From positions 3,749,501 through 3,813,500 of the forward strand of contig NZ_CP120635.1 in NCBI RefSeq assembly GCF_021353295.2: DNA of 64,000 bases, given 5' to 3'. The notes beneath the pieces were generated by a model. It searched no databases. It saw only the letters and a program-made list of their open reading frames with translations, and was not told the DNA's origin. Origin of the DNA: Pseudodesulfovibrio thermohalotolerans. GTDB lineage: Bacteria > Desulfobacterota > Desulfovibrionia > Desulfovibrionales > Desulfovibrionaceae. This document shows, piece by piece, positions 1 through 8,408 of this stretch (the first letter of the stretch is position 1; every line of letters begins with the position of its first letter). The position numbers and the translations under genes were made by a program.

Positions 1-1042
1 GCTCGGCCCCGCCGGGCACGGCCATGACCTTGACCAGCTCGGAGGACGCGAAGACCTTGAAGCCGGAGTTCTTGAAGACGTCGGTGATGTCGATGTGCTT
101 GAGCTCGAAGCGGAGGTCCGGCTTGTCCACGCCGTAGTCGCGCATGGCGTCGGCGAAGGTCATGCGGGGGAACTCGTCGGGCAGGGCCACGCCGATGGTC
201 TCCTTGAACAGGGTCCGGACCATGCCTTCGGCCATGTCCTGGATCAGCGCCTCGTCCACGAAGGACATCTCGATGTCGATCTGGGTGAACTCGGGCTGGC
301 GGTCGGCGCGCAGGTCTTCGTCGCGGAAGCATTTGACGATCTGGAAATAGCGATCCATGCCCGAGACCATGAGCATCTGCTTGAACAACTGCGGGGACTG
401 GGGCAGGGCGTAGAACTCGCCCTGGTTGACCCTGGAGGGCACCAGGAAGTCGCGCGCGCCTTCGGGGGTGGACTTGGTCAGCACCGGGGTTTCCACTTCG
501 AGGAAGCCCAGGCCGTCCAGGTAGCGGCGCACGGATTGCGCGGCCTTGTTGCGGATAATGAAATTCCGGGCCAGGGAGGGGCGGCGGAGATCCAGGAAGC
601 GGTATTTGAGCCGCAGGTTCTCGGAGACCTCCACGCGGTCCTCGATGGGGAAGGGCGGGGTGTCCGAGGTGTTGAGCAGCTTGTACTCGGAAACCTCGAT
701 CTCGATCTCGCCAGTGACCATGTTCGGGTTGGCCATGCCCTCGGGACGCGGGCGGACCTTGCCCTTGACCGCCACCACGTATTCGGGGCGGATGGCGTGG
801 GCGCGCTCATGCACCTCGTCATTGTCCTCGGGGTTGAAGACCACCTGGGTCAGGCCTTCGCGGTCGCGCAGGTCCAGGAAAATCAGCCCGCCGTGATCGC
901 GGCGGAACTGGACCCAGCCCATGAGGCAGACCTCTTCGTCCATGTTGGCGGCGGTCAACTCGTTGTTGTGGTGCGTGCGCCGCCAGCCCGCGAGGTCTTC
1001 AATGACGCGGTACTCGTCGTAATCTCTCTCTTGCTCGGACAT
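1..1042 (-). CDS. aspS: Aspartyl-tRNA synthetase (C-terminus cut by window edge)
   Basis: Class II aminoacyl-tRNA synthetase that charges tRNA-Asp in the cytoplasm. 347 codons are present from ATG 1042-1040, which is preceded by a GGAGAG-type ribosome site. Bacterial AspRS is near 590-600 residues, so roughly the last 40 percent lies beyond base 1. An N-terminal OB-fold anticodon-binding domain ([18 protein letters not shown], residues about 35-55) is followed by the catalytic core with motif 2 ([14 protein letters not shown], about 220-235). It lies 264 bases downstream of hisS on the same strand. The pairing of hisS with aspS is common in bacteria. The frame is clean with no anomalies. Confidence 0.95.
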   Translation of the reverse strand, partial: MSEQERDYDEYRVIEDLAGWRRTHHNNELTAANMDEEVCLMGWVQFRRDHGGLIFLDLRDREGLTQVVFNPEDNDEVHERAHAIRPEYVVAVKGKVRPRPEGMANPNMVTGEIEIEVSEYKLLNTSDTPPFPIEDRVEVSENLRLKYRFLDLRRPSLARNFIIRNKAAQSVRRYLDGLGFLEVETPVLTKSTPEGARDFLVPSRVNQGEFYALPQSPQLFKQMLMVSGMDRYFQIVKCFRDEDLRADRQPEFTQIDIEMSFVDEALIQDMAEGMVRTLFKETIGVALPDEFPRMTFADAMRDYGVDKPDLRFELKHIDITDVFKNSGFKVFASSELVKVMAVPGGAE

Positions 1043-1067
1043 TATCTCTCCAGTCTCGTATTTAGTG

Positions 1068-1136
1068 CCTCCGGCGGCCCCTGCGGGGGGCTTGCCTCCG
1101 GCGGCTCAAGAAACCTTTTGAAAAAGGTTTCTTGAG
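1068..1136. repeat. Dispersed repeat with CCTCCGGCGGC box and perfect hairpin, hisS-aspS gap
   Basis: Two CCTCCGGCGGC boxes (1068-1078 and 1095-1105) are each followed by a palindrome. The second is a perfect 15-bp inverted repeat (1105-1119 and 1122-1136, outer bases CTCAAGAAACC) with a 2-base spacer. The same box-plus-stem design recurs near 16.0, 16.2, 42.0 and 49.2 kb with different stem sequences, and a similar stem without the box occurs near 51.3 kb. It could act as a transcript-end or RNA-stability element between hisS and aspS. Confidence 0.65.
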
Positions 1137-1225
1137 AATCTTCCAAAACTTTTTGGTGCGCCTTCGGCGGGGGGGCCCGCGTTATGACGGCTTTTTATCA
1201 AACATCTGCGGCAAGGCCGCATACG

Positions 1226-1271
1226 GGATTCCAAAGGCCCTCGGCCTTTGGCCGCCGGAGGCGAAGTCACC
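1226..1271. repeat. Second, inverted copy of the dispersed repeat downstream of hisS
   Basis: The palindrome CCAAAGGCC-CTC-GGCCTTTGG (1231-1251) is followed by GCCGCCGGAGGCGAAGTCA, which is the reverse complement of the constant box seen elsewhere. It sits 35 bases past the hisS stop on the hisS transcript and may serve as its terminator. The rest of the 1043-1306 gap holds no credible gene. Confidence 0.6.
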
Positions 1272-1306
1272 CGTCCATCGCCGCGCAGCGGCTTCTTAAT
1301 TCCTCT

Positions 1307-2548
1307 CTACAGACTTGCCAGATACAGCTTCCGGTCCAGGGTTTCCTGTTCCCTGTTCCCGGCCATGTCCTTGACGGTGATGGTATTGTCGGCCAGTTCG
1401 CTGCCGCCCAGGATCAGGCAGGTCCGGGCCCCGGATTTGTTGGCCGCGCGCATCCGGGATTTCATGGAGCCGCCGGCGAAGCTGACCTCGCCGCGCAATC
1501 CCTTGGCGCGCAGGGCCTGGGCGAAGAGCATGGCCTCGTTGGCCGCTTCGCCGTCCACCACGGCCAGGTAGAAGTCGGGCGCTTCGGGCTCGACATCGCC
1601 GAGCAGAAGGGCGAGCCGTTCCATGCCGCAGGCGAAACCGGAGCCGGGGCAGTCCGGGCCGTCCAGGCTTTTTATCAGGCCGTCGTAGCGGCCGCCGCCG
1701 GCCACGGAGGTCTGGGAGCCGATGTCGTTGCTGGTCACCTCGAAACAGGTGCGCACGTAGTAATCCAGGCCGCGCACCAGGCGGGGATTCAGGGCGTAGG
1801 ACACGTTTGCTCCGTCCAGCACGGCGCGCACATCGGCGAAGTGGGCCTCGCAGTCCGGGCAGAGGTGGTCGGTGATGACCGGGGCGTCCTGGACCAGCTC
1901 CTTGCAGGTGGGCACCTTGCAGTCGAGCACGCGCAGGGGGTTGGTCTCCATGCGGCGCTGGCAGTCCTCGCAGAAATTCGCCTTGTCCTTGGACTTGTAG
2001 AAGTCCACCAGGGCCTGCTTGTAGGCCGGGCGGCATTCATGGCAGCCTAGGGAGTTCAGCTCCACGGTCAGGTCCTTGAGGCCGATGCGGTGCAGGAACG
2101 CGGTCAGCATGAGGATCAGCTCGGCGTCGGCCTGGGGCTCGTCCGCCCCGAAGACCTCGGCGTTGATCTGGTGGAACTGGCGTTGGCGTCCCTTCTGCGG
2201 CCGCTCATATCGGAACATGGGACCGAAAGTGAAGAATTTCGAAACGCTGCCCGGCTGATGGGTCTTGGATTCGATGAACGCGCGGACCACGCCCGCCGTG
2301 GCTTCGGGGCGCATGGTCAGGGAACGGTTCTTGCGGTCGGGGAAGGTGAACATCTCCTTGCCGACCACGTCGGTGTCCTCGCCGATGGATTTCTGGAACA
2401 GCTCGGTCTTTTCCAGGATGGGGGTGCGCAGCTCGCCGTAGCCGTATCGGGAGAAGATTTCCCGGGCGCAGGATTCCATGAAGGTGTACTTGGCGGCCTC
2501 TGCCGGGAAAAGGTCCGCGAAGCCCTTTATTTTTTGTACTTTCGCCAT
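1307..2548 (-). CDS. hisS: Histidyl-tRNA synthetase
   Basis: Class II synthetase, 413 aa, charging tRNA-His. It shows the expected order: motif 1 region (residues 5-45), RPEATAG (80-86), motif 2 GPMFRYERPQKGRQRQFHQ (109-127), the histidine-specific LVRGLDYYVRTCFEV segment (about 255-270), motif 3 GSGFACGMERLALLL (about 300-315) and a C-terminal anticodon-binding domain. Length matches the family (about 410-430). The ATG at 2548-2546 follows an AAGGAT ribosome site. It is transcribed leftward toward aspS and divergently from the molybdopterin oxidoreductase across a 181-base gap. Confidence 0.97.
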   Translation of the reverse strand: MAKVQKIKGFADLFPAEAAKYTFMESCAREIFSRYGYGELRTPILEKTELFQKSIGEDTDVVGKEMFTFPDRKNRSLTMRPEATAGVVRAFIESKTHQPGSVSKFFTFGPMFRYERPQKGRQRQFHQINAEVFGADEPQADAELILMLTAFLHRIGLKDLTVELNSLGCHECRPAYKQALVDFYKSKDKANFCEDCQRRMETNPLRVLDCKVPTCKELVQDAPVITDHLCPDCEAHFADVRAVLDGANVSYALNPRLVRGLDYYVRTCFEVTSNDIGSQTSVAGGGRYDGLIKSLDGPDCPGSGFACGMERLALLLGDVEPEAPDFYLAVVDGEAANEAMLFAQALRAKGLRGEVSFAGGSMKSRMRAANKSGARTCLILGGSELADNTITVKDMAGNREQETLDRKLYLASL

Positions 2549-2729
2549 TTCGCGTTCAATATCCTTATAAATGATCGGGTCTGTGGAACCGAATCTGGTT
2601 AGACCATACGGCCCGGATTGTCAAAAAGAGAGTGGGCGGCGGGCCGCTTCCGGCCGGGTGCGGCAGGGCGTGCTTTTGATTTGACCCCGCCCCGCAAATC
2701 CTCCAAGCTTGGAGTCAGGGGGATAGCAC

Positions 2730-4631
2730 ATGAAGACCGTCACGGCCTGCACCATGGATTGCGGCGACGCCTGTTCACTGGTGGTCGATACCGAGAAGCG
2801 AACCGTTCGGGGCAACCCTCGGCATCCGTTTACCAAGGGGTTCTGCTGCCGCAAGGGAGCCCGATACTTCGAACGTCTGGACGCCGAGGAGCGCATCGTC
2901 GAGCCGCTCGTCCGGCGCGGCGGAGCGTTCGTGCCCGTGGGGTGGGACGAGGCCCTCGACCTGGTGGCCGAAAGGCTCGACGCGGCGCGGGGTGTGCCCG
3001 AGTCCATCCTCCACATTCACGGGAACGGCTACCGGGGCGTGCTCGCTTCGGCCAGCTCCGTCTTTTTCGAGCGGCTCGGCTCATCCACCGTGTGCGGCTG
3101 CGTGTGCGATGACACGGGCATCGAGGCGTGCCTGAAGGATTTCGGGGCGTTGAATCACAACGCGCCCGAGGACATCCTGAATGCGGACCGGGTGGTTAAC
3201 TGGGGCCGGGACCTGACCCGTTGCTCCGTGCACCAGCTCGCCCTGTTGCGGAAGGGTCGCGAGAAAGGCGTCGAGGTCCTGTCCATTTCTCCCGGCGGCG
3301 ACGGCACTCCGGATTTCTCCGACGTCAACGTAATCATCCGACCCGGCACGGACCGTTTTCTGGCCGCCGCTGTGCTCAAGCTCTATCTGGAGGCGGGGGA
3401 CCTCAACCCGTGGGTCCTGACCCGGACACGGAACTGGCCCGCCCTGCGCGGGCTTATCGACGGATTGAAGTTCCGCGACCTGTGCGCCGCCTGCGAGGTC
3501 TCGGCCGAGGATGTGGAGCTGGTCTACGAGTGGTATTCGGACAAGGGCGACGTGGCCACGCTTGTCGGCTGGGGGTTGCAGCGCCATGTCTATGGCGGGG
3601 AGAACGTCCGCTTCATCAATGCCGTGGCCATGATTTCAGGCAACATCGGGGTGAGCGGCGGCGGTGCGTATTTCAATATTTCGTCCGGCCGGAATTTCGG
3701 CTCGTGGGCGCACCTTGTCGAGGGCGGCGCGAAACCGTCCAGGCGGCGCAGCTTTCTGTTGCAGGACCTGGGGACGGAGCTTCGTCGCGCCGATCCCTCG
3801 GTGGACTTTGTCTGGATCGACGGGCACAACGTGGTCAACCAGGTGCCGGACGGCCTGTCCGTGGCCGACGCGCTGGCCCGGCCGTTTACGGTTGTGGTGG
3901 ACGGGTTCATGAACGACACGGCCATGCGGGCCGACGTGATCCTGCCGCCCGCGTTCATGTTCGAACGGCGCGACGTGCTCGGCTCCTACGTCCACAACTA
4001 TGTCAACCTTTGCGCTCCGGCCCTTGCGCCGCGCGGCCTGGCTCGGCCGGATTTCGACATCCTGGCCGACCTGGGGACGCGGTTGCGCGAGCGGATCATC
4101 CTTCCGGACGAGGAGACCTGCCTGCGCGAGGGGCTCAAACCTGCCGCCGTCTCCTACGACGAGCTTCTCGAAAACGGGTTCGCCAAGGTTAATCATCCCT
4201 TCGTGGCCTTCGAGGATATGGTCTTCGGCCATCCGGATGGACTGTACCGCTTCCCGGAGACGCTGCATCCCGAGCCTGAGCGGGACCCCGACTACCCTCT
4301 GCAACTGCTGACCCTGGTGCGTGGGGAGTCTCTGCATTCGCAGATAGCCGAGACCGACCAGCGCGGGGTGCCGTCCGTATGGATCTCCAGGTCCAACCCG
4401 GCCTTGACCGTTCTGGACCCGGCCAGGGATGTTTTTCTGGTCACCGACCTCGGGGCCATGCAGGTTCGGCTTGTGATTGTCGAAGACCTGCACCCGAGAG
4501 CCGTGCTCATGCGCCGTGGGGGATGGATGAAGTACGGTCACGGGGCCAACGCCGTCATCCGGCCTTCGGTCACGGACATGGGAGCCGGGACGGCCTACTA
4601 CAGCCAGGCGTGCCGCCTGGAAAATCGTTAA
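2730..4631 (+). CDS. Molybdopterin-dependent oxidoreductase, stand-alone catalytic subunit
   Basis: A 633-aa member of the DMSO-reductase/formate-dehydrogenase superfamily. The N-terminal [4Fe-4S] motif is C7-x3-C11-x3-C15 with a fourth cysteine at 39 or 40 (GFCCRKG). A cysteine-rich segment C122-G-C124-V-C126 lies where the molybdenum/tungsten ligand usually sits. The central molybdopterin domain follows, and a C-terminal dinucleotide-binding domain covers about residues 515-630. No Tat or Sec signal is visible, so it is probably cytoplasmic. No iron-sulfur or membrane subunit is adjacent. The next gene is a 60-aa lipoprotein. The substrate cannot be deduced: acetylene-hydratase-like, formate-dehydrogenase-like and thiosulfate-reductase-like roles are all possible. 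Confidence 0.85.
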   Translation: MKTVTACTMDCGDACSLVVDTEKRTVRGNPRHPFTKGFCCRKGARYFERLDAEERIVEPLVRRGGAFVPVGWDEALDLVAERLDAARGVPESILHIHGNGYRGVLASASSVFFERLGSSTVCGCVCDDTGIEACLKDFGALNHNAPEDILNADRVVNWGRDLTRCSVHQLALLRKGREKGVEVLSISPGGDGTPDFSDVNVIIRPGTDRFLAAAVLKLYLEAGDLNPWVLTRTRNWPALRGLIDGLKFRDLCAACEVSAEDVELVYEWYSDKGDVATLVGWGLQRHVYGGENVRFINAVAMISGNIGVSGGGAYFNISSGRNFGSWAHLVEGGAKPSRRRSFLLQDLGTELRRADPSVDFVWIDGHNVVNQVPDGLSVADALARPFTVVVDGFMNDTAMRADVILPPAFMFERRDVLGSYVHNYVNLCAPALAPRGLARPDFDILADLGTRLRERIILPDEETCLREGLKPAAVSYDELLENGFAKVNHPFVAFEDMVFGHPDGLYRFPETLHPEPERDPDYPLQLLTLVRGESLHSQIAETDQRGVPSVWISRSNPALTVLDPARDVFLVTDLGAMQVRLVIVEDLHPRAVLMRRGGWMKYGHGANAVIRPSVTDMGAGTAYYSQACRLENR

Positions 4632-4645
4632 CCAAGGAGGATTGC

Positions 4646-4828
4646 ATGATGAAAACGTGGAAAAAATTCGTGGTAGTGGCTTGCCTGCTCCTGTTCGCCT
4701 TCGCGGCCTTCGGTTGCAGCGAGGAAGGTCCCATGGAGAAGACCGGCAAGAAGATCGATCAGGCCGCCGAGGATGCGGGCGATGCCGCCAAGGACGCGGG
4801 CGACGCCGCCAAGAAGCTTTTCGAGTAG
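4646..4828 (+). CDS. Very small lipoprotein with AxDAGDAAK repeats
   Basis: A 60-aa predicted lipoprotein. Residues 1-23 form a signal peptide (positively charged MMKTWKK then a hydrophobic core) ending in a lipobox with C24 (AAFGC). The mature part is only about 37 residues and highly charged, with near-repeats EDAGDAAKDAGDAAK. A strong AAGGAGG site at 4634-4640 serves either of two adjacent ATGs (4646 or 4649). It starts 14 bases after the molybdopterin gene and is followed directly by a hairpin terminator, so the two probably share a transcript. The size and lipobox recall entericidin-like peptides, but no homology is claimed. Function unknown. Confidence 0.75.
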   Translation: MMKTWKKFVVVACLLLFAFAAFGCSEEGPMEKTGKKIDQAAEDAGDAAKDAGDAAKKLFE

Positions 4829-4834
4829 CCCATG

Positions 4835-4858
4835 CGGGCCGCCCTTGAGGGCGGCCCG
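4835..4858 (+). terminator. Hairpin terminator after the small lipoprotein gene
   Basis: Perfect 10-bp stem CGGGCCGCCC-TTGA-GGGCGGCCCG followed by TAAAATCCTT. It begins 7 bases after the lipoprotein stop codon. Confidence 0.75.
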
Positions 4859-4931
4859 TAAAATCCTTGTCACGCCGTTGTCTGCTTCGGCCTCTTGCCA
4901 AAGAGGGTTTTCGGCGCGTAATGAGGCGGGT

Positions 4932-6206
4932 ATGCAAGCACGTTCCACAAAGCCCCTGCCTCCGGCGAGGCGGGCGGCCCTAGAAGCCCTGTTTCGCTGC
5001 CTCATGAACCGGCAGGACATCCAGGCCGCTCTGGACGAGGCCCTTTCCTCCGGCGTCGACGATCCGCGCGACGTCGGGCTGGCCACGGAGCTGAGCTACG
5101 GATACCTGCGGCTCAAGGGGCGCATCGAGTACGTCCTCTCCCGATTCCTCAAGGACCCGGGCAAGCTCAATCCCAAAATGCGGCTGGCCATGGGCGTGGC
5201 GGCCTATGAAATCCTTTTTCTGAACAAGATTCCGGCCTACGCTTCGGTGGATTGGGCCGTTGAATTTTCCAAGTCCAAACCGGGCGCCCGCCTGGCAGGT
5301 TTGTTCAATGCCGTATTGCGTCGGGTGTCCGAGCTCGGCGACGATGCCCACGATCCGGATTTCTTCCGTAAGGATGCGTCCCTGCCCGAGTTCCTGTCCC
5401 GCTGGTACTCCTGCCCTCAGTGGCTGGTGGATATGTGGTGGCGGGAATACGGCGAGAAGGCGGCCACCGAGTATCTTGAAGCGCAAATCAAGCCCCCGGC
5501 GCTCGGTTTCAACCTCTTCGGCCATCCCGAAGCGGACGAACTGTACGTCGAGATCGCGGGTTGGCCGGAGCTGTTGGATATCGAGGGCATGAGCTTCGCC
5601 CTCCCGGCGGGCATCTCCTTCGACGACGAGCCCGCCCCGCCCCTTTCCCGCCAATCCTTTGCCGCGCGCCAGGCCGTCGAGGCCCTGGACCCGGAGGCCT
5701 GGGAAGGCCCTGTCTGGGACGCCTGCGCCGGTCGCGGGGGCAAGACCCGGATTCTGCTGGAAAAGGGGCTCGACGTGTTCACCTCCGACCCGCACCGGGG
5801 ACGGCTGGCCGCGCTCAACCGCGAACTGCCGGGGGTGGAGACCTTCGAGGCCAACGCGGCCACGGCAACGCCGCCGCGCGTACCGGGAACCATCCTTCTG
5901 GATATGCCCTGCTCCGGCCTGGGCGTGCTTTCCCGCCGTCCGGACACCAAGTGGAAACGCAAACCAGCCGATCTGGGCGACCTGACCCTCCTGCAGCGGG
6001 AGATTCTGGACAATGCCCTGGAGCAGGTCCGGCCCGGCGGACGGGTCGCGGTCATTACCTGCACCCTCAATCCCGAGGAGAACCAGGGGCTCGTTTCCAG
6101 GCTGACCGAGAATTCCGACCGGGTCCGGGTCGAGCGTGAATGGACCACCCCGTCCTATTCGCCGCTCAACGAGTTCTTCTACGCGGCTTCCCTGTTGGTG
6201 AGATAA
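4932..6206 (+). CDS. rsmB: 16S rRNA (cytosine-C5) methyltransferase, RsmB/Sun family
   Basis: 424 aa. It methylates a cytosine of 16S rRNA using S-adenosylmethionine. Residues about 15-140 form a NusB-like RNA-binding domain (FRCLMNRQDIQAALDEALSS onward). The C-terminal half is a Rossmann methyltransferase with the SAM motif WDACAGRGGKT, motif IV DMPCSGLGVLSRRPDTKW and motif VI ITCTLNPEENQ, which supply the two conserved cysteines of the family. The start ATG 4932 was chosen because the open frame upstream runs through the terminator and has atypical composition. Length is normal for RsmB. It converges on the phage-tail-like gene across a strong hairpin. Confidence 0.92.
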   Translation: MQARSTKPLPPARRAALEALFRCLMNRQDIQAALDEALSSGVDDPRDVGLATELSYGYLRLKGRIEYVLSRFLKDPGKLNPKMRLAMGVAAYEILFLNKIPAYASVDWAVEFSKSKPGARLAGLFNAVLRRVSELGDDAHDPDFFRKDASLPEFLSRWYSCPQWLVDMWWREYGEKAATEYLEAQIKPPALGFNLFGHPEADELYVEIAGWPELLDIEGMSFALPAGISFDDEPAPPLSRQSFAARQAVEALDPEAWEGPVWDACAGRGGKTRILLEKGLDVFTSDPHRGRLAALNRELPGVETFEANAATATPPRVPGTILLDMPCSGLGVLSRRPDTKWKRKPADLGDLTLLQREILDNALEQVRPGGRVAVITCTLNPEENQGLVSRLTENSDRVRVEREWTTPSYSPLNEFFYAASLLVR

Positions 6207-6219
6207 CCTTTCGGCCGAC

Positions 6220-6241
6220 GGCCCCGGCGTGCGCCGGGGCC
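6220..6241. terminator. Bidirectional hairpin between rsmB and the tail-adaptor-like gene
   Basis: Perfect 9-bp stem GGCCCCGGC-GTGC-GCCGGGGCC in the 51-base gap between two converging genes. It has no clear T-run on either side, so its efficiency is uncertain. Confidence 0.6.
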
Positions 6242-6257
6242 GCTGCCTCCTTGTCCG

Positions 6258-6839
6258 TCAGCCTCCGAGTTTGGCCCCCAGCCACGTGGCCGGGCTCATG
6301 GATTCCGGCACGCCCTCGCGGGCGTCCACGCCGCGCGCTTCCGCCAGTTTGTCCTGGTAGGTCTTCCAGCAGGACTGGGCCAGGGACGTCGACCCCGACA
6401 GAGGATAGGCCAGGGTGGCCGCCAGTCGCGCGGAGAGGGCCTCCGCGAGCAGGGCGTCGTATCTCTTGGGGTCTGTTTCGCGACGGACATAGGCGATGAA
6501 GACCGGAGCCTCCTCGTCGCAAAGGATGATCCCAGCCTGGATTTCCCAATTCCGGATTTCCTCTCCGTCCGCGCCGGTAAGGGCGATTATCCGCAGAAAG
6601 TCCGTGGGCAGCACATACCTGTACGCCCATTTCCACAGTGGTGCCGAGGCCCCGGCCGCCAATTCGGCCTGGGCCATGGCGCAGTTCCAGGGATGGGCGC
6701 GCAGTACCGCGTCGCGCACCGCTGGCCAGCGGTGGTTGCACAGCCCGGCGGCCTTGGAGTCGTCTCCCATGGACATGATCGCGTCCTCTCCCAGGTCCAG
6801 CAGGGCGTTGTTGCAGATTTCGATCACACTCGTTGCCAT
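6258..6839 (-). CDS. Orphan podovirus tail-adaptor-like protein (T7 gp11/tail tubular A type)
   Basis: 193 aa. The start MATSVIEICNNALLDLGE, the central RDAVLRAHPWNCAMAQAEL and YRYVLPTDFLRIIAL, and a late helix rich in Ala/Leu match the layout of tail tubular protein A / head-to-tail adaptor proteins of podoviruses. This is judged by pattern recognition, without a search. In phages this ring joins portal and nozzle. Here it stands alone between rsmB and a signalling gene, with no phage neighbour within 20 kb on either side. A nozzle-like partner gene is at 30.1 kb. The frame is intact and base composition is like the neighbours, which suggests maintenance rather than decay. Confidence 0.65.
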   Translation of the reverse strand: MATSVIEICNNALLDLGEDAIMSMGDDSKAAGLCNHRWPAVRDAVLRAHPWNCAMAQAELAAGASAPLWKWAYRYVLPTDFLRIIALTGADGEEIRNWEIQAGIILCDEEAPVFIAYVRRETDPKRYDALLAEALSARLAATLAYPLSGSTSLAQSCWKTYQDKLAEARGVDAREGVPESMSPATWLGAKLGG

Positions 6840-7148
6840 ATGCGTGTTCCTCGCTTGCTAGGGTTGCGGGCATCCCGGCGCGGAAAGCGTATCACGCGTT
6901 TTCGCCGGACGGGCCGGGCGGGAGCGAATGGCATGAAAAAGCGTTTGATCGGCAGGGAAAATCAACTTGACAGGGTTCCGGAATTTCAGACCCGAACGCT
7001 CCGTTTGCCGCTCGTTGTTGACACGGCTTGCGGGATGTGTTTTGCCCTTTTTCGTGAAAACGGCGTTCAAATGCCCGTGCAAGCGGAGCTGCTGACCGGA
7101 CTTTCCAGGTGTTTCCCTATTCAAACCGCGAAAACGTCGTTGCCCATT
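6840..7148. other. Divergent intergenic region, no gene assigned
   Basis: About 310 bases between two divergent genes. An open frame continuous with the HD protein runs through it with a possible ATG at 6933. Third-codon-position GC there is only about half, whereas the downstream gene strongly prefers G/C, so it is read as non-coding leader. A TTGACA hexamer at 7018-7023 may be a -35 box, but no good -10 lies at the right distance. Confidence 0.4.
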
Positions 7149-8402
7149 ATGAAAGACGTATCTCTCATCGATCTGGTGTGCGGCATCTCCTCCGCCCTTG
7201 ACTACATTTCCCCGGCAGTGACCGGGCATCACCGCCGGGTGGGCCTGGGGGCGGTCGCGCTGGCCAGTCAGGTGGGCGTCCCTGCGTCTTCCCTGGTGGA
7301 TCTTCTGCTGGCCGGGCTGATGCACGACATCGGGGCTTTTTCCATGGATTTGGCCCTGGACGGCCTGAAGTTCGACTCGGACCTGAAGGAACACGCCGTC
7401 GTCGGATACAGGCTGCTCAAGGATCACCCCTTTCTGGAGCGCGCCTCGCGCATGGTCCTGTACCACCATACGTGCTGGAGCGATTTACGGGTCATCCGCC
7501 AGGAGGGGGACAGGGAAACCCTGTTGCTGGCCAACATCATCAATCTGGCCGATCGCGTCGACATCCTGCGCCGGGTGGGGACGTCCTCCCGCGAACGCTG
7601 CGAGGTCGAGCAGGCCGTGGCCGGGTTCACCTCGGATCTGTACGCGCCGAGGCTGCTTGAAGCCTTCAGGGAACTGGCCGACGGCGGTCTTTTCTGGCCG
7701 TTGGTGGAGGATATGGACAGGCCGGTGCGGGAGATGCTTTCCCGGAACCTGCTCGACGTGCGCATCACTCCGGATGAGCTTATCGACTTTTCGAGCTTCT
7801 TCACCCGGATCATCGACTTTCGGAGCCGCCACACGGCCACCCACACGGCGGGCGTGGCCGAGAGCGCGGTCCTGCTGGCCAAGCTGGCGGGCATGAGCGA
7901 GCAGGAACAGAAGGCCATGCGGCTTGCCGGCAACCTTCACGACATCGGCAAGCTGGCCGTGCCCACGGCCCTGCTGGACAAGCCGGGAGCTTTGGACAGC
8001 GACGAGTACGTCAAGGTCCAGGACCACGCCACGGTGTGCGCCGAGGTCCTGCGCTCCATCTCCGGCCTGGGCGAGGTGGCCGACTGGGCCTGCCAGCATC
8101 ATGAACGGCTCAACGGCAAGGGGTATCCCCTCGGGTTGACCGCCGATCAGCTTTCTTTGGGGTCCCGGATAATGCAGGTGGCGGACGTGCACACGGCCAT
8201 CACCGAGGACCGTCCCTACCGCAAGGGGATGGCCCGCGAAAAGGTCGTGACCGTGCTGCGCTCCATGGCGGACAACGGGTTCCTCGACCCGGACATCGTC
8301 AATCTCATCATCGAGAACCACGACAGGTTCGACGCAGTTCGAACCATCGTCCAGAGCCGCGCCCTTTCGGAGTTTCGGCGTTTCGCCGAGGCCTCCAGGT
8401 AG
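7149..8402 (+). CDS. Tandem HD-domain protein with C-terminal HD-GYP (cyclic-di-GMP phosphodiesterase type)
   Basis: 417 aa from ATG 7149. The alternative ATG 6933 would add 72 residues of atypical codon use. The C-terminal half (about residues 215-400) is a complete HD-GYP domain: RHTATHTAGVAE, NLHDIGKLAVP, the late HHERLNGKGYPLGL loop and ADVHTAITEDRPYRKGM. HD-GYP enzymes cleave cyclic-di-GMP. The N-terminal half (about 20-150) repeats the pattern (HHRRVGLGAVALA, LMHDIGAFSM, YHHTCW) but lacks GYP, so it is probably a degenerate sensory or dimerising copy. No membrane segment or receiver domain is present. The gene stands alone and converges on the asparaginase gene with 6 bases between stops. 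Confidence 0.85.
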   Translation: MKDVSLIDLVCGISSALDYISPAVTGHHRRVGLGAVALASQVGVPASSLVDLLLAGLMHDIGAFSMDLALDGLKFDSDLKEHAVVGYRLLKDHPFLERASRMVLYHHTCWSDLRVIRQEGDRETLLLANIINLADRVDILRRVGTSSRERCEVEQAVAGFTSDLYAPRLLEAFRELADGGLFWPLVEDMDRPVREMLSRNLLDVRITPDELIDFSSFFTRIIDFRSRHTATHTAGVAESAVLLAKLAGMSEQEQKAMRLAGNLHDIGKLAVPTALLDKPGALDSDEYVKVQDHATVCAEVLRSISGLGEVADWACQHHERLNGKGYPLGLTADQLSLGSRIMQVADVHTAITEDRPYRKGMAREKVVTVLRSMADNGFLDPDIVNLIIENHDRFDAVRTIVQSRALSEFRRFAEASR

Positions 8403-8408
8403 CCGCCG

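Noticed and set aside
6693..7148. N-terminal extension of the HD-domain protein
   Set aside because: Third-position GC is near half, unlike the gene itself, and part of it overlaps the divergent gene; read as leader.
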